From: Bradyrhizobium ontarionense
Lineage (GTDB): Bacteria > Pseudomonadota > Alphaproteobacteria > Rhizobiales > Xanthobacteraceae
Length of the DNA stretch: 64,000 nucleotides
Assembly (NCBI RefSeq): GCF_021088345.1
Contig: NZ_CP088156.1
Location: forward strand, 2,914,001-2,978,000
Direction: 5' to 3'
Shown in pieces: positions 16,643 through 25,564 of the stretch. The notes beneath the pieces are model-generated. The model worked only from the letters and a program-made list of their open reading frames with translations, was not told where the DNA came from and ran no database searches. Numbering within the stretch: the first letter of the stretch is position 1; each line of letters opens with the position of its first letter. The position numbers and the translations under genes were made by a program.

Positions 16643-17143
16643 ATGTTGATGCGAACACCAGCCAGGGAGAAGCCCGGTCTCGGCGAGCGACTTCGCCGGG
16701 TCATCGAGCGACTCCGTGACCACGCAACATCGCTCACGCCTGCATCGCTCACGAGCACAGCCGCGGCCCGCAGGCACGCCTACCATGTCGTCGACGACGA
16801 GCCGGACGACAACAACATGGACGTCGCGCTGGCGGCGCTGATCGAGTCGATCGAACGGCCGCCGGCGACGCCGCCGCGCTTCCCGAGCCTGGCGCGGGTG
16901 ACGACGTCGCGCCACGCGCCGCATATCCCGGTCTATGAGCGGCCGCCGCATTTCGACATCGAGCCGCGCCATGTCGAGGCGGAGCCGCGGCGGAGCTCCT
17001 ACGACGAGCCCCCCGATCGGCCGGCGCAGGAGGACGAGCTGTCGGAGCTGCGCAAGGATCTGATGAGCGTCATCTCGGCGCGGCTCGGATCGCCCGACGA
17101 TCATCTGGCGACGATCAGGACCCTGCTGAGGTCGGTGAAGTAA
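16643..17143 (+). CDS. Hypothetical acidic/proline-rich cytoplasmic protein
   Basis: 166 aa without signal or membrane segment. A basic N-terminal helix (LGERLRRVIERLRD) is followed by a region rich in Pro, Arg, Glu and Asp (60-130) and a C-terminal helix (ELSELRKDLMSVISARLG). The family is not recognised. The ATG has GGAGAG upstream. Its stop overlaps the ATG of the next gene (TAATG), so the two are almost certainly translated together. Confidence 0.65.
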   Translation: MLMRTPAREKPGLGERLRRVIERLRDHATSLTPASLTSTAAARRHAYHVVDDEPDDNNMDVALAALIESIERPPATPPRFPSLARVTTSRHAPHIPVYERPPHFDIEPRHVEAEPRRSSYDEPPDRPAQEDELSELRKDLMSVISARLGSPDDHLATIRTLLRSVK

Positions 17144-17520
17144 TGTGGGGCCGCAGCAACATCGGCAAGACCGTCGAGGAGCTGACGGACCATCTGCGGC
17201 TGGTCGATCACGTGCGCGCGCTGCAGGAAGGCCAGAAGGAGATCGCGGAAGCGATCAGGGCGGTCAGTCAGCGCCTGACCTCGGTCGAAGCCGAGTTCAG
17301 GATCCTCAAGGCAGAGACCCAGCGCGACGCATTGCGCGAGGTGCAGCAGGCCGTGCATGCGGTCCAGGGCTCGGTTCATGACGAGCTGACGCGCATGGCG
17401 ACGCGGCTGGTGGTGCTGGAGCAGGCGCTGCGCAGCGACGTCGGCCGGCCGCAGGCGCCGCCGGCCGGCAGCCCGCGCGGCGCAGGCGGTCCTCTTCCGC
17501 GTCCGGACGGCACGCGCTGA
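17143..17520 (+). CDS. Hypothetical coiled-coil protein, coupled to the upstream gene
   Basis: 125 aa. Residues 10-95 have a strong heptad pattern (VEELTDHLRLVDHVRALQ, IAEAIRAVSQRLTSVEAEF) typical of a long coiled coil, followed by a Pro/Gly-rich tail. There is no signal peptide. The ATG overlaps the stop of the previous gene, which suggests the two small proteins work as a pair. No domain family is recognised. Confidence 0.65.
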   Translation: MWGRSNIGKTVEELTDHLRLVDHVRALQEGQKEIAEAIRAVSQRLTSVEAEFRILKAETQRDALREVQQAVHAVQGSVHDELTRMATRLVVLEQALRSDVGRPQAPPAGSPRGAGGPLPRPDGTR

Positions 17521-17745
17521 GACCGGCCCGATCGCGCATCACGCAGTTCTCCCCTGCCCCGCGCCTGTCAGCCATGCAGCGAACGCGGGACCGGCATTAG
17601 GATATCGTTAACCCGGCGGCGCGAGCGTAGCTGCGGACCTCACGCACGAGGCCAGGGCGACGACAGTCCCGTCGCAAGGGGTGCGGACTTCAGCACCAGA
17701 TCCGGCGCCAGCCCGCATCGGCCTCATCTTCGAGCGAGGCGCGCC

Positions 17746-18033
17746 ATGCCCATCAATGCCATCGACTCCGTCACGACGACGTCGGCGACACCGGCCACGC
17801 GGGCAATATCGCTGACCGGATCGAGTTCCGGAGGCCACACGTCGCCCATCCCGTCGGCGAGCAGAACCGTGATCAGCAAGGTCTCGATCACGGTCGCCGG
17901 CGAGATCATCACCACAACCACCTATTCGGACGGCACCACCGCGGTGACGACCTCGACGGCATCGTCGCGCGGCCAGGGGCTGCAGACATACACCGCAAAG
18001 GGCACGCTCAGCGGCGGACGCATTGCGGCGTGA
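17746..18033 (+). CDS. Low-complexity Thr/Ser-rich protein, paralogue 2
   Basis: 95 aa, a shorter paralogue of the protein at 13784-14155. The shared core is SRTVISKVSITVAGEIITTT and TYSDGTTAVTTS, followed by a QTYTAKGT segment that matches QTYNAQGA in the first copy. The N-terminal Ser/Thr region is shorter. It has no signal peptide and no cysteine. The function is unknown. Confidence 0.65.
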   Translation: MPINAIDSVTTTSATPATRAISLTGSSSGGHTSPIPSASRTVISKVSITVAGEIITTTTYSDGTTAVTTSTASSRGQGLQTYTAKGTLSGGRIAA

Positions 18034-18139
18034 GCCGGCACGCGTCGCCGGCAGCAGGTCGTCGCCGCGCAGCGGCCGCGCGACTATCGTGAACGGCCGC
18101 TTGCATCGCGCGGGCGCCGACCCGCGAGACTGCGTCCCG

Positions 18140-18165
18140 GGAACCGGACTCCACCGCCATCCGTT
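18140..18165 (+). promoter_or_regulatory. EcfG-type general-stress promoter (exact consensus)
   Basis: GGAAC, 17 nt, CGTT matches the EcfG consensus exactly. The -10 box ends 26 nt before the ATG at 18192, so the following exported protein is a likely member of the general stress regulon. Confidence 0.7.
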
Positions 18166-18191
18166 GCTATGATCGCAGCCTGACTGGATCG

Positions 18192-18617
18192 ATGATGCCG
18201 ATGGGCCTACTCCCGACAATCTCCCGCCGTGCCGGCCGAGGCGGACGACGCACCGCGGCGGCCGTGCTCGCACTCGCGCTGCTCGCCGCGCCGGTGCAGG
18301 CCCAGGACAGCGGCGTCAGCGGCATTCCGCCCGGCCCCGCCAACCAGAACGGGCTGAACGGCTCGATCGCCGACCCCTCCGGGATCGGCAACGCCGCGCG
18401 GATGCCGCCGCTGCCGCGCCCCGATCCCGTTCCGGTGACGCCGAGCTATCCGAGCGGCCCGCCCGGCTCGCTGTCCTCGCCGCAGCTCCGCTATGTCAGA
18501 CCCTACGTCCCGGAGCGGCTGTCGAAGCGCGACCGGCAGCGGCTCGAGCGCGCCCGCGTCAGGGAGAACGACCGGCTGCTGCGCCGCGGCGCCGTCAGCA
18601 TCTGCCGGGGCTGTTGA
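18192..18617 (+). CDS. Exported proline/glycine-rich protein of unknown function
   Basis: 141 aa. A basic N-terminus (ISRRAGRGGRR) and a hydrophobic stretch lead to a cleavage region at VQAQ (about residue 38). The mature protein is rich in Pro, Gly and Ser, then has a conserved-looking basic C-terminus (YVPERLSKRDRQRLERARVR) ending in CRGC. It is preceded by an exact EcfG promoter consensus. Several in-frame ATGs at the start (18192, 18195, 18201) make the exact initiation site uncertain. The family is not recognised. Confidence 0.65.
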   Translation: MMPMGLLPTISRRAGRGGRRTAAAVLALALLAAPVQAQDSGVSGIPPGPANQNGLNGSIADPSGIGNAARMPPLPRPDPVPVTPSYPSGPPGSLSSPQLRYVRPYVPERLSKRDRQRLERARVRENDRLLRRGAVSICRGC

Positions 18618-18829
18618 GGCGCGCCACGCTCGCGCCATCGATGTTGCACACCCGTCGTCAACCATGACCGCAGCGGCCACGCCTGCGACCACAGGCGCCG
18701 CCGGCCTTGCACGCAGCGGCTGCTTCCGTGCTTGGCGCGATCGGCGGATGATGTAGGCTGACGGCAAACGATACGACTCGAAACGACCGGCTGCAGCGGG
18801 AGCGGCTGGCGCACACGCATGAGGGGCCC

Positions 18830-19594
18830 ATGACCGACCATCTGATCGTGACCGACGAGGGCGAGACGCGGACGATCAAGCTGCGGCGGCCGGAGAAGAA
18901 GAACGCGATCACGCAGGCCATGTATCTCGGCATGAGCGATGCGATCGACACCGCGCAGAACAATCCGCTGGTGCGATGCATCATCATCACCGGCGGCTCC
19001 GGCGTGTTCACGGCCGGCAACGATCTGGAGGATTTCCTGCATGCGGGCGCGGCCGGCAGCGACGCCATGCGCACCTCGGCCGCAACCAAGTTCCTCTATT
19101 CGCTGGCGCACAACGTCAAGCCGATCATCGCGGCCGTCGACGGCGTCGCGATCGGCATCGGCACCACGATGCTGTTCCATTGCGATTACGTGCTGGCCTC
19201 GACGACGGCGACGTTCTCGACGCCCTTCATCCATCTCGGCCTGGTGCCGGAGGGCGCCTCCAGCCTGCTGATGCCGCAAACCATGGGCTATCAGCGCGCG
19301 TTCGCGATGCTGGTGATGGGCCGCACCATGACCGCGGCGGACGCGCACATCGCCGGCTTCGTCAATACGGTGGTGGCGCCGGGCCATACCGAGGTCGAGG
19401 CGCTCAAGGTGGCGCGCGACATCTGCCGGCTGCCGGCCGAGGCGGTCGCAATCGGGCGCAAGCTGATCCGCACGCCGCCGGACGAGCTGACGCGCCGCAT
19501 CGACCAGGAGGCCTATCTGTTCGCCGAGCGCATGACCTCGGAAGAGGCGATCAGCTCCTTCAAGGCGTTCCTGTCGCGCAAGAAGAAGAAATGA
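18830..19594 (+). CDS. Enoyl-CoA hydratase/isomerase family protein
   Basis: 254-aa crotonase-fold protein. The oxyanion-hole segment GGSGVFTAGNDLEDF is near residue 55, the second one (AVDGVAIGIGTTMLFHCDY) near 103, and HLGLVPEGASSLLMP provides a catalytic Glu around residue 141. The C-terminus ends in a Lys cluster. It would hydrate or isomerise enoyl-CoA in fatty-acid breakdown; the precise substrate is unknown. It stands alone between hypothetical genes. Confidence 0.9.
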   Translation: MTDHLIVTDEGETRTIKLRRPEKKNAITQAMYLGMSDAIDTAQNNPLVRCIIITGGSGVFTAGNDLEDFLHAGAAGSDAMRTSAATKFLYSLAHNVKPIIAAVDGVAIGIGTTMLFHCDYVLASTTATFSTPFIHLGLVPEGASSLLMPQTMGYQRAFAMLVMGRTMTAADAHIAGFVNTVVAPGHTEVEALKVARDICRLPAEAVAIGRKLIRTPPDELTRRIDQEAYLFAERMTSEEAISSFKAFLSRKKKK

Positions 19595-19678
19595 GGCCGC
19601 GGCGGGCCGTGGCGCGGATACGCTCGCTTAACGGATCGGCGTGTCGAGAGACCGACGTGTTGAGAGACGGATTGGTCC

Positions 19679-21331
19679 TCAGGCCACCCCGGCCTTGCGC
19701 GCGAGCAGTGCGCCGAACGCCTGCCTGATGCGCTCGGCATGCGGCGTCTTGTAGGCGAGCGGGCCGTCCTCGGCCTCGCCATGCACCAGCATGGAGGCGT
19801 TGACCTCGAACACGAGCAGACGCCCGTCGGAATCGCGCGCGCAGTCGATGCCGAAATAGTCGAGGCCGATGCGGCGCCGGATCGCGTGCAGCACCTCGAT
19901 CTGCGCCGCGCCGAGCACGGCGGCGGGCTGCCGCAGGAACGCCGCTTCCTCCTGTCTCATCCAGGGATGATCGTCCATGGCCGTGGCATCGCGATGCAGC
20001 TTCCAGCCGGGACCGATCGCGAGGTGATAGGGGTGCACCTCCTCGCCCGCGAAGGTGATCCGGTATTTGCGGAACTGGCCGTCGGCCGAGCGATAGTCGA
20101 CATACTCGATCAGGTAGCAGTCGCGGGCGGCGTGGGCGCGGAGGAAGCCCGCGAGCTGCGCCAGGTCATCGACGCGCTCGAACAGGTCGCCGCCATGGGT
20201 GCCGGCGACCCGCACCAGGAGCGGGAAGCCTGATGGCAGCAGCGACGCCAGCGCGGACGGCGACCGGTCGCCGCCTGCGGCAAGCCTGAGCGTGCGCGGA
20301 CAGCGGCAGCCGTCGAGACCTGCGAGCTGCGCGGCGGTCGCCTCGCGCGCAGTGGTCGCTATCAGGCACGGATCGTTGATGACCGGCAGGCCGAGGCGCT
20401 CGACCAATCCGGCGGCGGTGGCGAGCGTATCACCGGCCTGGTCGGGATCGGAGATGAGATTGACGATCACATCGTAGTCGGGGTCGAGCTTGACCGCATC
20501 GATGGACACGGACGGCAGCAGCGCCAGCGTGTCGATGTCGCAGGCCGCATCCTCGAACAGGAATTGCGCCGGCGTGTTGCCGCCGAACGGCGCCTGCAGC
20601 GCCAGCGCCCGGAACGCCGCCGGCGCGCGCGCCGCGGCACGCCGGATCACCGGCCCAATCACCGCGGCCTGCCCATAGGCCAGGCGGGCAGCGGCCTCGT
20701 CGCCGCGCTCCTGCCGGATCGCACCGATCCAGTACAGGCTCTCGGCATCCGCGGCATCGCAGGCCAGGGCCTGCGAAAAATACGACAGCGCCTGCTCGGT
20801 GTTGTTCAGCCGGTAGCAGACCTTGCCGAGCTCGTGATGCAGCCGGCCGTCCTCGGGCCGATCGGCGACCATCTCGAGCAGCAGCGCCTTGGCGATCACG
20901 GGCTGGTCGGTCGCGAGCATCGCCTGCGCCAGATTGGTGCGCGACGGCCAATGCGCCGGCGAGAGCTGCAAAGCCTGCAGATAGGCCGCGATCGCGTCCT
21001 GCGTCCGGCCCATCCTCAACAGGGTGCTGCCGAGATTGCACCAACAGCCGGTCAAATGCGGCATCAGCCGCAGCGCCGCCTTGTAGTTCTCGGCCGCGGC
21101 AACGAGATCTCCGCAGGAAAGACAGGCATTGGCGAGGCAGGCATGGAGATCGCCGACCAGCGTGGCCGGCAGCGACGCAGCCGCCTCCCCTTCCACGATG
21201 CGCAGCCCGGCCTCGAAGGCGGAGATGGCCTCGTCGAAGCGGCCTTCGGCCAGATGCTGCTGGCCGAGCCGATGGAATGCCGACGGATCTGTCGCGGTGG
21301 CGGACGGGGCGGGATTACTGGACACGGACAC
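19679..21331 (-). CDS. TPR protein with a C-terminal ATP-grasp-like domain
   Basis: About 550 aa. The first 235 residues are a series of tetratricopeptide repeats (AFHRLGQQHLAEGRFDEAIS, GCWCNLGSTLLRMGRTQDAI). The last 280 resemble an ATP-grasp ligase: LLVRVAGTHGGDLFE for nucleotide binding, YLIEYVDYRS and RKYRITFAGEEVHPYH in the central sheet, and the metal-binding pattern DYFGIDCARD...LLVFEVNAS. ATP-grasp enzymes join a carboxylate to an amine or thiol, so a peptide or small-molecule ligase is possible. The start is uncertain: I chose a GTG at 21331 because upstream codons lose protein character. It is divergent from the SolA-like oxidase. Confidence 0.75.
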   Translation of the reverse strand: MSVSSNPAPSATATDPSAFHRLGQQHLAEGRFDEAISAFEAGLRIVEGEAAASLPATLVGDLHACLANACLSCGDLVAAAENYKAALRLMPHLTGCWCNLGSTLLRMGRTQDAIAAYLQALQLSPAHWPSRTNLAQAMLATDQPVIAKALLLEMVADRPEDGRLHHELGKVCYRLNNTEQALSYFSQALACDAADAESLYWIGAIRQERGDEAAARLAYGQAAVIGPVIRRAAARAPAAFRALALQAPFGGNTPAQFLFEDAACDIDTLALLPSVSIDAVKLDPDYDVIVNLISDPDQAGDTLATAAGLVERLGLPVINDPCLIATTAREATAAQLAGLDGCRCPRTLRLAAGGDRSPSALASLLPSGFPLLVRVAGTHGGDLFERVDDLAQLAGFLRAHAARDCYLIEYVDYRSADGQFRKYRITFAGEEVHPYHLAIGPGWKLHRDATAMDDHPWMRQEEAAFLRQPAAVLGAAQIEVLHAIRRRIGLDYFGIDCARDSDGRLLVFEVNASMLVHGEAEDGPLAYKTPHAERIRQAFGALLARKAGVA

Positions 21332-21574
21332 GGCAGGACATGACGAAACGATGGATGGTCGCCCCGCGCATCGCAGCCGTGGCCGCGGGCGCCCCTCGGC
21401 GGGACCGGATTCGGAGGCACCTGATAGACGATCGAGAGTCCGTCCACAACGCGCATCTGTCGCAGATGAGCAGCGCGGGTCATCCGCCCCGGCCGAGACG
21501 CCCGGGGGCCTGCAACGTGATATTGTCGGACATGAACAGCCAGGCCGGCTTTGTCCGAAGCGCGTGGAGCATGC

Positions 21575-22771
21575 ATGCCAGACTATGATGTGATCGTGAT
21601 CGGCTGCGGCGCGGTCGGTAGCGCCGCCCTGTTGCATCTTGCCCGGGCTGGACGGCGGGTGCTCGGCATCGACCGCTTCCAGCCGCCGCACCGGTTCGGC
21701 TCGACCCATGGCGAGACCCGCATCACCCGCGCGGCGATCGGCGAAGGCGTCGACTACACGCCGCTGGCGCAGCGCTCGCACGAGATCTGGCGCGCGCTGG
21801 AGCGCGAGACGGGTGCGCGCCTGTTCGTACAATGCGGCTGCCTGTTCATTCCGAGCCAGGACGGCGGCGAGGTCCACGGCGTCACCAGCGCGCAGTTCTT
21901 CGCCAACATCGAGACCGCCGCGCGCCTGCACGGGATCGATGGCGAGATCATTGCAGCGGAGCAGCTGCGCGCGGACTATCCGGCTTTCGCCACCACGGCG
22001 AGGGATCGCGCCTTCCTCGACCGCGAAGGCGGCTATCTCCTGGTCGAGGACTGCGTGCGGACGCAGCTGACGGTCGCCGCGCGCCGTGGCGCCGCGCTGC
22101 TGACCGGCCGGCGTGTGACGGCGTTCCGCCGTGCAGCCGGCGCACACACCGTCACCATGGACGACGGCACGACCGCCAGCGCCACGACGCTGATCATCAC
22201 CACGGGGCCGTGGATCACCGAGCTGATCGCGCCGCTGCGCCGGCGCGTCCGCGTCACCCGCCAGGTGCTGTACTGGTTCGAGGTACTATCCCATCCCGAG
22301 CGCTTCGGCGCGGACGCACCGGTGTTCATCTGGGACGTCACTGGCCGCGAGCGCGCCGCGTCCGACATCTACGGCTTCCCCTGGCTCGGCTCGCCCGGAA
22401 ACGGCGTGAAGATCGCAAACGAAGTACTGACCGGCGAGACCGATCCGGATCAGGTGTCGCGCGAGGTCGGGGCTGACGAGGTCGCCGCAACGTATGAGAC
22501 CTATGTCCGTCCGTTCGTGCCGGATCTCGGCCCGCGATGCCTGCGCAGCGAGGTCTGCCTCTACACCAACGCGAGTGGCGGCCGCTTCATCATCGACCGC
22601 GATCCCGGCGATGCCGACGTGATCTACGCCTCGCCCTGCTCCGGCCACGGCTTCAAGCATTCGCCGGCGATCGGCGAGGCGCTCGCGGCGATGGCGTTGG
22701 GCCAGGCGCCGCGGGTCGATCTCTCCGGCTTCGCGCTGGACCGGCTGGCCGCGCCGTCCGATCCGTCATAG
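21575..22771 (+). CDS. solA: N-methyl amino-acid oxidase, SolA / monomeric sarcosine oxidase family
   Basis: 398-aa flavoenzyme that demethylates N-methylated amino acids (sarcosine, N-methyltryptophan) to give formaldehyde and hydrogen peroxide. The dinucleotide motif GCGAVGSA is at residue 10. The covalent FAD attachment site is Cys328 in EVCLYTN, matching the MSOX/MTOX signature, and the C-terminal CSGHGFKHSPAIGE is typical. GGAG precedes the ATG at 21575; a TTG at 21551 is possible but less likely. It is divergent from the TPR/ATP-grasp gene, with about 240 nt of shared promoter space. Confidence 0.85.
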   Translation: MPDYDVIVIGCGAVGSAALLHLARAGRRVLGIDRFQPPHRFGSTHGETRITRAAIGEGVDYTPLAQRSHEIWRALERETGARLFVQCGCLFIPSQDGGEVHGVTSAQFFANIETAARLHGIDGEIIAAEQLRADYPAFATTARDRAFLDREGGYLLVEDCVRTQLTVAARRGAALLTGRRVTAFRRAAGAHTVTMDDGTTASATTLIITTGPWITELIAPLRRRVRVTRQVLYWFEVLSHPERFGADAPVFIWDVTGRERAASDIYGFPWLGSPGNGVKIANEVLTGETDPDQVSREVGADEVAATYETYVRPFVPDLGPRCLRSEVCLYTNASGGRFIIDRDPGDADVIYASPCSGHGFKHSPAIGEALAAMALGQAPRVDLSGFALDRLAAPSDPS

Positions 22772-22784
22772 CCCAGGCCAGCGG

Positions 22785-23675
22785 CTACTTTCCGGATTGC
22801 AGCGCCGCGGTCTGCTTGGCGAGGCCGTCGGCGAACTGCGTCTCGAGCTTGTCGAGATAGGTGTTGAACTCGCCAGGCCCGACAAAGGGATTGGGCGCGC
22901 CGTCGGCGATCTTGGCCCGCTTGCCGGCCATGTCGTACATCTCCGGATGCGGTGCCAGCAGGATGTCCGGATGCACCGTCTTCGCCCAGGCGAAGGTCTT
23001 CCTGTAGTCGTCGACGATGCCGGGATAGGTAGGGCGGCCGACCAGCTGGTTGAGCGCGACGGTGGCGCTGCAGAAGAAGATGAGGCTGCGGGTGGCGTCG
23101 CCATCCTTCACGGTCGTGGTCCAGCTGGTGCAGCCCGGCGAATGGCCCGGCGTCTCGTGCGCGGTCAGCGTCATGCCGCCCAGCGTCACCGTGTCGCCCT
23201 CGTGCACGGCGCGGTCGACCTTGACCGGCGGAAAGCCGAGGTGCCGCTCCTCCTCGCGGCCGGGATAGAACCCGCCTTCCAGCAGCGGCACGTCCTTGGC
23301 GCCCGCCACCATCTGCGCGCCGGTCTCCTGCTTGATCTGCGCAAGGCCGCCGGTGTGGTCGATATGGGCGTGGGTGTTGAGGATGTATTTGATGTCGGCG
23401 ACCTTGAAGCCGAGCTTGCCGATGCTGGCCTCGATCTGCGCGGTCGATTCCGGCATCACGGTGTCGATCAGGATGTGGCCCTGCGAGGTGGTGATCAGGT
23501 AGGAGGCGAGCCCGTTGGTGCCGACGTAGTAGACGTTGTCGATGACCTTGAACGGCTCTGTCGGCGTATTCCACGCCGCGATCATCTGCTTCATGAGGTC
23601 CGGCAGCGATTGCGCCGCAGCGGGACCGGCCGCAAGCGACAGCGTCGCGGCAAGCAGCATCATTCTTTTCATCAT
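22785..23675 (-). CDS. Subclass B3 metallo-beta-lactamase, BJP-1-like
   Basis: 296 aa with a signal peptide ending at PAAAQ (about residue 22), so periplasmic. The zinc ligands of subclass B3 are present: His102, His104, Asp106 and His107 in HAHIDH, His178 in GHSPGC and His243 in PHPEMY. Long blocks such as LGFKVADIK, LNTHAH, GHSPGCTSW and KDGAPNPF-like segments closely match BJP-1 of Bradyrhizobium as I remember it. It should hydrolyse carbapenems and other beta-lactams, though natural levels of activity are unknown. GGGAGG precedes the first of two adjacent ATGs. It is divergent from the 5'-nucleotidase and ends 13 nt from solA. Confidence 0.9.
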   Translation of the reverse strand: MMKRMMLLAATLSLAAGPAAAQSLPDLMKQMIAAWNTPTEPFKVIDNVYYVGTNGLASYLITTSQGHILIDTVMPESTAQIEASIGKLGFKVADIKYILNTHAHIDHTGGLAQIKQETGAQMVAGAKDVPLLEGGFYPGREEERHLGFPPVKVDRAVHEGDTVTLGGMTLTAHETPGHSPGCTSWTTTVKDGDATRSLIFFCSATVALNQLVGRPTYPGIVDDYRKTFAWAKTVHPDILLAPHPEMYDMAGKRAKIADGAPNPFVGPGEFNTYLDKLETQFADGLAKQTAALQSGK

Positions 23676-23775
23676 GGCCTCCCGATTCCCGGTATTGTTG
23701 TTATGAAATGATCTTATGTCATCGCCGCTCCAGCGAGGCAATCGCGCTTCGCCCTGCATCACACGTGACCCTGCC

Positions 23776-25452
23776 ATGAGCCGTCTCTACCGCTTCGCCC
23801 TCGCCTGCCTGCTGACCGGTGCCGCCGCGGCAAGTCTGACCGCCCTGCCCGGCCATGCCGAGGATGAGCCGGTGAACCTGCGCATCCTCGCCATCAACGA
23901 CTTCCACGGCAATCTGAAGCCGCCGGCGCCAGGCATCCGCGTCAGCGATCCCGCCGATCCGACCAAGAGCAGCGTGGTCCCTGCCGGCGGTGCTGCGCAG
24001 ATGGCAAGCCTGGTCAAGCTGCTCTCCGACGGAAAGCCCAACACGATCTTCGTCGCGGCCGGCGATCTGATCGGCGCGAGCCCGTTTTTGTCGGCGATGT
24101 TCCACGACGAGCCGACCATCGAATCGATGTCGCAGATGGGGCTCGCGCTGTCGGCCGTCGGCAACCACGAGTTCGACGAAGGCAAGGACGAGCTGTTGCG
24201 CATGCAGAACGGCGGCTGCCATCCGCAGGACGGCTGCCGCGGGCCGCAGCCGTTCACCGGCGCCACGTTCCACTATCTCGCCGCCTCGACCTTCCTGGCC
24301 GGCACCGACAAGACGGTGTTTCCGCCGTACGAAATCCGCAGCTTCGAGGACATCCCGGTCGCCTTCATCGGCCTCACTTTGAAGGGCACCGCGGGCATCA
24401 TCTCGCCGGCGAGCTCGGCCGGTCTCGACTTCCGCAGCGAAGCCGAGAGCGTCAACGCGCTGATCCCGGAACTGAAGGCCAAAGGCGTCGAGGCGATCGT
24501 CGTGCTGATCCACGAGGGTGGATGGCCTTCAGGCGGCATGAACGAATGCCCCGGCCTGTCCGGCCCGATCGTCGACATCGTCAAGGACCTCGACAGCGCG
24601 GTCGACATCGTCATCTCCGGCCACACCCACCAGGCCTATGTCTGCACGATCGACAAGCGTCTCGTCACCTCGGCCGACAAGTTCGGAACGCTGGTCACCG
24701 CAATCGACGTCAAGCTCGACCGCACGACGCGCGACGTCATCAGCGCCAACGCGACCAACATCGTGGTCGACGCGACCTTGCCGAAGGACGCCGCGCAGAC
24801 TGCGCTGATCGACGCTTACGAGAAGCTCGCCGCTCCCTACGCCAATCAGCCCGCCGGCGTGATCACCACGACGCTGTCGCGGCTGCCGAACGCCTCCGGC
24901 GAAAGCGTGCTCGGCGACGTCATCGCCGATGCCCAGCTCGCGGCAATGGCGGCGCCCGCCAGGGGCAGCGCCGTGATCGCGATGACCAATCCCGGTGGCA
25001 TCCGCACCGATCTCGCCCGTCGCGACGACGGCGCGGTCACCTATGCCGACCTGTTCGCAAGCCAGCCGTTCCGCAACCAACTGGTGACGGTCACTTTGAC
25101 CGGCGCCGAGATCAAGGCGGCGCTGGAGCAGCAGTGGCTCGACCCGGCACGGCCGCGCATCCTCCAGGTGTCGCGCGGCTTCGCCTATGCGTTCGATGCG
25201 AAGCAGCCGGCCGGCGCACGCATCGATGCGGCCTCGCTGATGCTGAACGGCCATCCGATCGATCCGGGCGCGTCCTATCGCGTTGCCATCAACAACTATC
25301 TCGCGCTCGGCGGCGACGGCTTCACCGCGTTCAAGAGCGGCCGCGATGCCATCGTCGGCCCCTTTGACGACGAGGCGCTGTTCGCCTTTCTCAAGGCCAA
25401 CAGCCCATTGGGACCGCCGCCGCGCGACCGCATCGTCAACAAGGCCCAGTGA
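23776..25452 (+). CDS. Periplasmic 5'-nucleotidase / metallophosphatase, UshA family
   Basis: 558 aa with a signal peptide ending near GHAED. The N-terminal metallophosphatase domain carries the metal-binding motifs NDFHGN, GDLIGASPF, GNHEFDEG and GHTHQAY. The C-terminal 5'-nucleotidase domain includes GESVLGDVIADAQ, NPGGIRTDL and NNYLALGGDGF, which bind the substrate. It releases phosphate from extracytoplasmic nucleotides. A small cysteine-containing loop (NGGCHPQDGCRG) sits in the N-terminal domain. I chose the ATG at 23776 because it begins the signal peptide. Confidence 0.9.
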   Translation: MSRLYRFALACLLTGAAAASLTALPGHAEDEPVNLRILAINDFHGNLKPPAPGIRVSDPADPTKSSVVPAGGAAQMASLVKLLSDGKPNTIFVAAGDLIGASPFLSAMFHDEPTIESMSQMGLALSAVGNHEFDEGKDELLRMQNGGCHPQDGCRGPQPFTGATFHYLAASTFLAGTDKTVFPPYEIRSFEDIPVAFIGLTLKGTAGIISPASSAGLDFRSEAESVNALIPELKAKGVEAIVVLIHEGGWPSGGMNECPGLSGPIVDIVKDLDSAVDIVISGHTHQAYVCTIDKRLVTSADKFGTLVTAIDVKLDRTTRDVISANATNIVVDATLPKDAAQTALIDAYEKLAAPYANQPAGVITTTLSRLPNASGESVLGDVIADAQLAAMAAPARGSAVIAMTNPGGIRTDLARRDDGAVTYADLFASQPFRNQLVTVTLTGAEIKAALEQQWLDPARPRILQVSRGFAYAFDAKQPAGARIDAASLMLNGHPIDPGASYRVAINNYLALGGDGFTAFKSGRDAIVGPFDDEALFAFLKANSPLGPPPRDRIVNKAQ

Positions 25453-25564
25453 AGCCCCGTCGGACGGCGGAAACCGGTCATATCCCTGTCATGGCTCTTT
25501 CCGAGCCTGCGTTCAGCGCATAGATTGGGCATTCCCGCAACGCGCGAGTGGCAGGGCCTATTGA

